The notes under the pieces: model-generated
What the model saw: only the letters and a program-made list of their open reading frames with translations
Databases searched by the model: none
What the model was told of the DNA's origin: nothing
Assembly: GCF_014873705.1 (NCBI RefSeq)
Contig: NZ_JADBDS010000004.1
Span: 434,001-498,000 of the forward strand
Direction: 5' to 3'
Source: Mycobacterium sp. OAS707
GTDB taxonomy: Bacteria; Actinomycetota; Actinomycetes; Mycobacteriales; Mycobacteriaceae
DNA: 64,000 nt
In this document: positions 61,456-64,000 of the stretch, in pieces
How the letters are laid out: each line of letters opens with the position of its first letter
Numbering within the stretch: position 1 is the first letter of the stretch
Position numbers and translations under genes: made by a program

Positions 61456-62273
61456 AGACACACCCCGACAATGGCAGCCGACCAGAACAGCGTTGCGAGT
61501 ACCGGGGTCAGCACTGGACCGCCAAGTGACAGCCCTGCCATCGCATCAATGGCATAACTGAGTGGCTGATGTTGGACCAGGGGCTGAAGCCAGCTCGGAT
61601 ATTGAGATAGCGGAACGAACCCAGTGGAGAAGAAGAACAGCAGAGCCACCACGATGCCGGTCGACTCGGCCAGCACGGTATTGGTCATGTACAAGGCCAG
61701 CGTGGTGACGAGAAAAGCGAACGCCACTCCGAAGACAACGGGAATCGCGAACCACGCCGCTGCTGCGGCAATCCCTTGCCTGAACCGGAAACCCAGCACC
61801 AAACCCGTACTCATGACCAGCACTGTGGTGGCGAGAATCCGGATCACCTCGGCCGCGAGCCGCGAGACTAGATCCGAAGCACGGTGTATTGGTAGCACCC
61901 AGAACCGACCGAGCAACCCTTCGTCACGCTCGTGCATGAGGCAGATCCCGCTCGCGGTCGAGCCGAAAACGGCACCTACGAGGGCAGCCATCGGGACGCT
62001 GCCATACAGCGCGCTATGGCCGCTGACCGCCGAAACAAGCTTTCCGAAAACAAGATTGATCGATGCGAGGAACATCGGAGGCAGGATCAGAGCCTGCAGG
62101 AGCGTTTGGATGTCGTGGCTCCAGCGAGTCAATAGCCTTCGCGTCTGAATCCAGGTATGCAATACGAGAAGTCGAGCGGAGTTCTCGGATGGACTGCGAT
62201 CGAGATGCGGTCGTACGTTATCGAACAACCGCACCCGGCCCGGCTCGCAGACAGGCTGCGCGACGGCGTTCAT
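61413..62273 (-). CDS. drrC: DrrC-like ABC permease
   Basis: The 286-residue ABC-2 permease has six helices with TRRLLTRWSHDIQTLLQALILPPMF, FWVLPIHRASDLVSRL and the late SQYPSWLQPLVQHQPLSYAIDAM. These are close to M. tuberculosis DrrC by eye. It pairs with DrrB in export of large hydrophobic lipids or drugs. ATG 62273 overlaps the drrB-like stop as ATGA; the longer frame is unnecessary. Confidence 0.84.
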   Translation of the reverse strand: MNAVAQPVCEPGRVRLFDNVRPHLDRSPSENSARLLVLHTWIQTRRLLTRWSHDIQTLLQALILPPMFLASINLVFGKLVSAVSGHSALYGSVPMAALVGAVFGSTASGICLMHERDEGLLGRFWVLPIHRASDLVSRLAAEVIRILATTVLVMSTGLVLGFRFRQGIAAAAAWFAIPVVFGVAFAFLVTTLALYMTNTVLAESTGIVVALLFFFSTGFVPLSQYPSWLQPLVQHQPLSYAIDAMAGLSLGGPVLTPVLATLFWSAAIVGVCLHPMIVGYRRACTR

Positions 62274-63076
62274 CGCCGCCGCCACAGAACGAAGGCGTAC
62301 AACGGCACCGCGACGGCCAACATTGCGGCCAACCAAACCAGCGCAGGCGCGGTTACCGACCACGTCGGCCACGGCACGGAATTCGTGGCATCCCCGGCTA
62401 ACGCACGCAACGCGTAGATGAACTGCGAATACAACTGATTGCGGACGAACCCCTGCAGCCAGACCGGAAACTGCTCCGGCGGAAGGATTCCCACTGACAA
62501 CATCCCGAGAATCAACTGCGGAAGCAGAAGAATGTGAGTCGTCGCCTCGGGATTCTTGGACACGGTGCCGATGAGGTCACCCACAAACGACAGCACGATT
62601 CCGATGAGCAGCACCAAAACGCAGAAGCTGACGGTGTAGATGCCACTTCGGTAGAACCGAAAGCCGATCACGTAGCCGCACAGCAGAGCAGTCCCCAACG
62701 CTGCTGCGCATCTGTAGAAATTCCCAGACATGCGTGCGGCCAAGGGCGCCATCGGGACGATTGGCATGGCGCGAAATCGCAGATTGATGCCATGGACGGA
62801 GTCGGTCGCAGACCTGAGTGCCGCGGACATCGCGGCGAAAAACACGGTCTGCAACGCAATCATCGGCATCATGTACTGCGCATAGCTACCGGGTACGACG
62901 GTAGTCATGATCTGCTTGAGCGGCAGATACAGACTCGCGGTGAACACTGCGGACAGCGACAACGCGATGAGCAGCTCTCCACTTTTCAGCGTCGGTGCGA
63001 TCACTCGGATGGTGAGCACCCACCATTGTTGGAGTGGCACCGGCTTCGGCCGGGCCATGGTCCAGGTGCTCATCAC
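62270..63076 (-). CDS. drrB: DrrB-like ABC permease
   Basis: The 268-residue ABC-2 permease has SATDSVHGINLRFRAMPIVPMAPLAARM, CGYVIGFRF, LSFVGDLIGTVSKNPEAT and FVRNQLYSQFIYALRALAGD, all as in M. tuberculosis DrrB. The start is GTG 63076 (overlap GTGA with the ATPase stop) or the ATG immediately after. It is the middle gene of the operon. Confidence 0.85.
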   Translation of the reverse strand: MMSTWTMARPKPVPLQQWWVLTIRVIAPTLKSGELLIALSLSAVFTASLYLPLKQIMTTVVPGSYAQYMMPMIALQTVFFAAMSAALRSATDSVHGINLRFRAMPIVPMAPLAARMSGNFYRCAAALGTALLCGYVIGFRFYRSGIYTVSFCVLVLLIGIVLSFVGDLIGTVSKNPEATTHILLLPQLILGMLSVGILPPEQFPVWLQGFVRNQLYSQFIYALRALAGDATNSVPWPTWSVTAPALVWLAAMLAVAVPLYAFVLWRRR

Positions 63077-64000
63077 GTCACCCCTGCGGTCGGCCGCTTA
63101 GCCTCGCGAGTCGTGGTTTCCCTTGTCAGAGCGAAGAACACGTCGTCGAGCGACGGCCGACGCAGTGCGACGTCGGCGAACCTGATACCTGCCGCATCGA
63201 GTCGGCGCAGAACCTCTGCGACCGTGGCGACGCCGTCCGGTGCAGAGAACGCGATACGATCCGAAGCAATCGTCAGCGCCGACCTGACGTCGTCGAGCAT
63301 CAGCGTGTCAAGCGCGTCAGCGATGGCCGAGAGCTCGCGCGGATCCTGCGGGACGATCTCGCACGAACCACTTCCAGTGCGGCGCTTGAGTTCGTCGGCA
63401 GTCCCTTCGGCAATGATCGTGCCGCGGTCGATCACGATGATGCGATCGCTCAGCGCGTCAGCCTCTTCCAGATACTGCGTCGTCAACACCGTGGTGATTC
63501 CGGCGGTCTTGAACTGTCCGACGAGGTCCCAAATGCTCTGTCTACTCCTGGGATCGAGTCCGGTAGTCGGCTCGTCGAGGAACGCCACCTCAGGGCGCAC
63601 CATCAGACCGCACGCGATGTCGATTCGCCGCCGCATTCCGCTCGAATAGGTATCCACGCGACGATCGGCGGCGTCATCGAGTTCGAAATCGTGAATCAGC
63701 GCCTTTGCGCGGATGCGGGACTCGGCCTTGGTCAGCCCTTGAAGCCGGCCGATCATCACCAGGTTCTGTCGTCCGGTCAGCATGTTGTCCAAGGCGACCT
63801 GCTGACTGGTCAGCATGATCGATCGGCGCACTTTCGCCGCTTGGGAGACCACGTCATGGCCGGCGACCCACGCTTGTCCCCGATCCGGCCGCGTCAGTGT
63901 CGACAATATGTGCACCATCGTCGTCTTGCCCGCCCCGTTCGGACCGAGCAGACCGATCACCTCGCCACGGCCCACTTCGAAACTGATGTCGTGCAACGCA
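63073..64000 (-). CDS. drrA: DrrA-like ABC transporter ATPase (5' partial)
   Basis: At least 309 residues are present. Walker A is LLGPNGAGKTTMVHIL, the Q-loop is SQQVALD, the signature is YSSGMRRRIDIACGL, and Walker B is VAFLDEPTTGLDP. The C-terminal domain ends in LRRPSLDDVFFALT, typical of daunorubicin-resistance ATPases. The frame is open to the edge of the window (the first Met-like codon, 63996, is a TTG inside the Walker region), so the true start lies beyond 64000. It powers the DrrBC permease. In pathogenic mycobacteria DrrABC exports PDIM; no PDIM synthesis gene is seen here. Confidence 0.88.
   Translation of the reverse strand, partial: ALHDISFEVGRGEVIGLLGPNGAGKTTMVHILSTLTRPDRGQAWVAGHDVVSQAAKVRRSIMLTSQQVALDNMLTGRQNLVMIGRLQGLTKAESRIRAKALIHDFELDDAADRRVDTYSSGMRRRIDIACGLMVRPEVAFLDEPTTGLDPRSRQSIWDLVGQFKTAGITTVLTTQYLEEADALSDRIIVIDRGTIIAEGTADELKRRTGSGSCEIVPQDPRELSAIADALDTLMLDDVRSALTIASDRIAFSAPDGVATVAEVLRRLDAAGIRFADVALRRPSLDDVFFALTRETTTREAKRPTAGVT

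Overview
The window looks like chromosome of a mycobacterium, probably a Mycolicibacterium-type environmental or rapid-growing species. The evidence is high-GC coding sequence throughout, a complete iniB-iniA-iniC cluster, the dnaK-grpE-dnaJ-hspR operon with HAIR operators, and homologues of the M. tuberculosis genes lpqJ, ansP2, Rv0338c (etfD), aspC, rmlA, udgA, dcd, CYP140, CYP125 and drrABC. Assignments rest on reading the sequence and on remembered family features; no search was run.

Layout. 1-6000: the end of a flavohemoglobin-type reductase, an aldose-epimerase-like gene, and the heat-shock operon (minus strand) with its promoter and two HspR-type operators. 6300-18500: a glycine-rich PGRS-like exported protein without a PE domain, an asparagine-type permease, a glycosyltransferase, a large cyclase-ATPase regulator, an MBL-fold enzyme and lipoprotein, Tpx, an F420-type oxidoreductase, and two small related membrane proteins. 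18550-30400: an enlarged ini locus. It holds iniC, iniA, iniB and an iniB paralogue on the minus strand, then on the plus strand a membrane-anchored Hsp70/actin-fold protein, the LuxR/ATPase regulator IniR, and a second membrane-anchored Hsp70-like protein. Clustered TTAGGGG-type sites lie in front of these units. 30500-47200: core metabolism and envelope genes (EtfD for beta-oxidation, AspC, YibE/F, a seven-blade propeller protein, RmlA, CYP140 with a divergent TetR, UdgA, a third degenerate actin-fold membrane protein, Amt, Dcd).

47234-57449: a tRNA-Gly(CCC) gene whose 3' half is duplicated at 54640 and, with one base missing, at 57404. This marks two tandem genomic islands. The first carries integrase, XRE regulator, excisionase, RepA-like ATPase and a three-gene ABC-three-component (ABC-3C) putative defence operon. 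The second carries a TetR-hydrolase-SDR cassette with two palindromic operators. 57449-64000: an exported alpha/beta hydrolase, a VOC protein, a frameshifted small lipoprotein, a CYP125-type P450 and a DrrABC-type exporter running off the end.

The two most interesting regions are the enlarged ini locus (two degenerate actin-fold membrane proteins encoded around the IniR activator, with a shared candidate operator) and the ABC-3C island at the tRNA-Gly gene.
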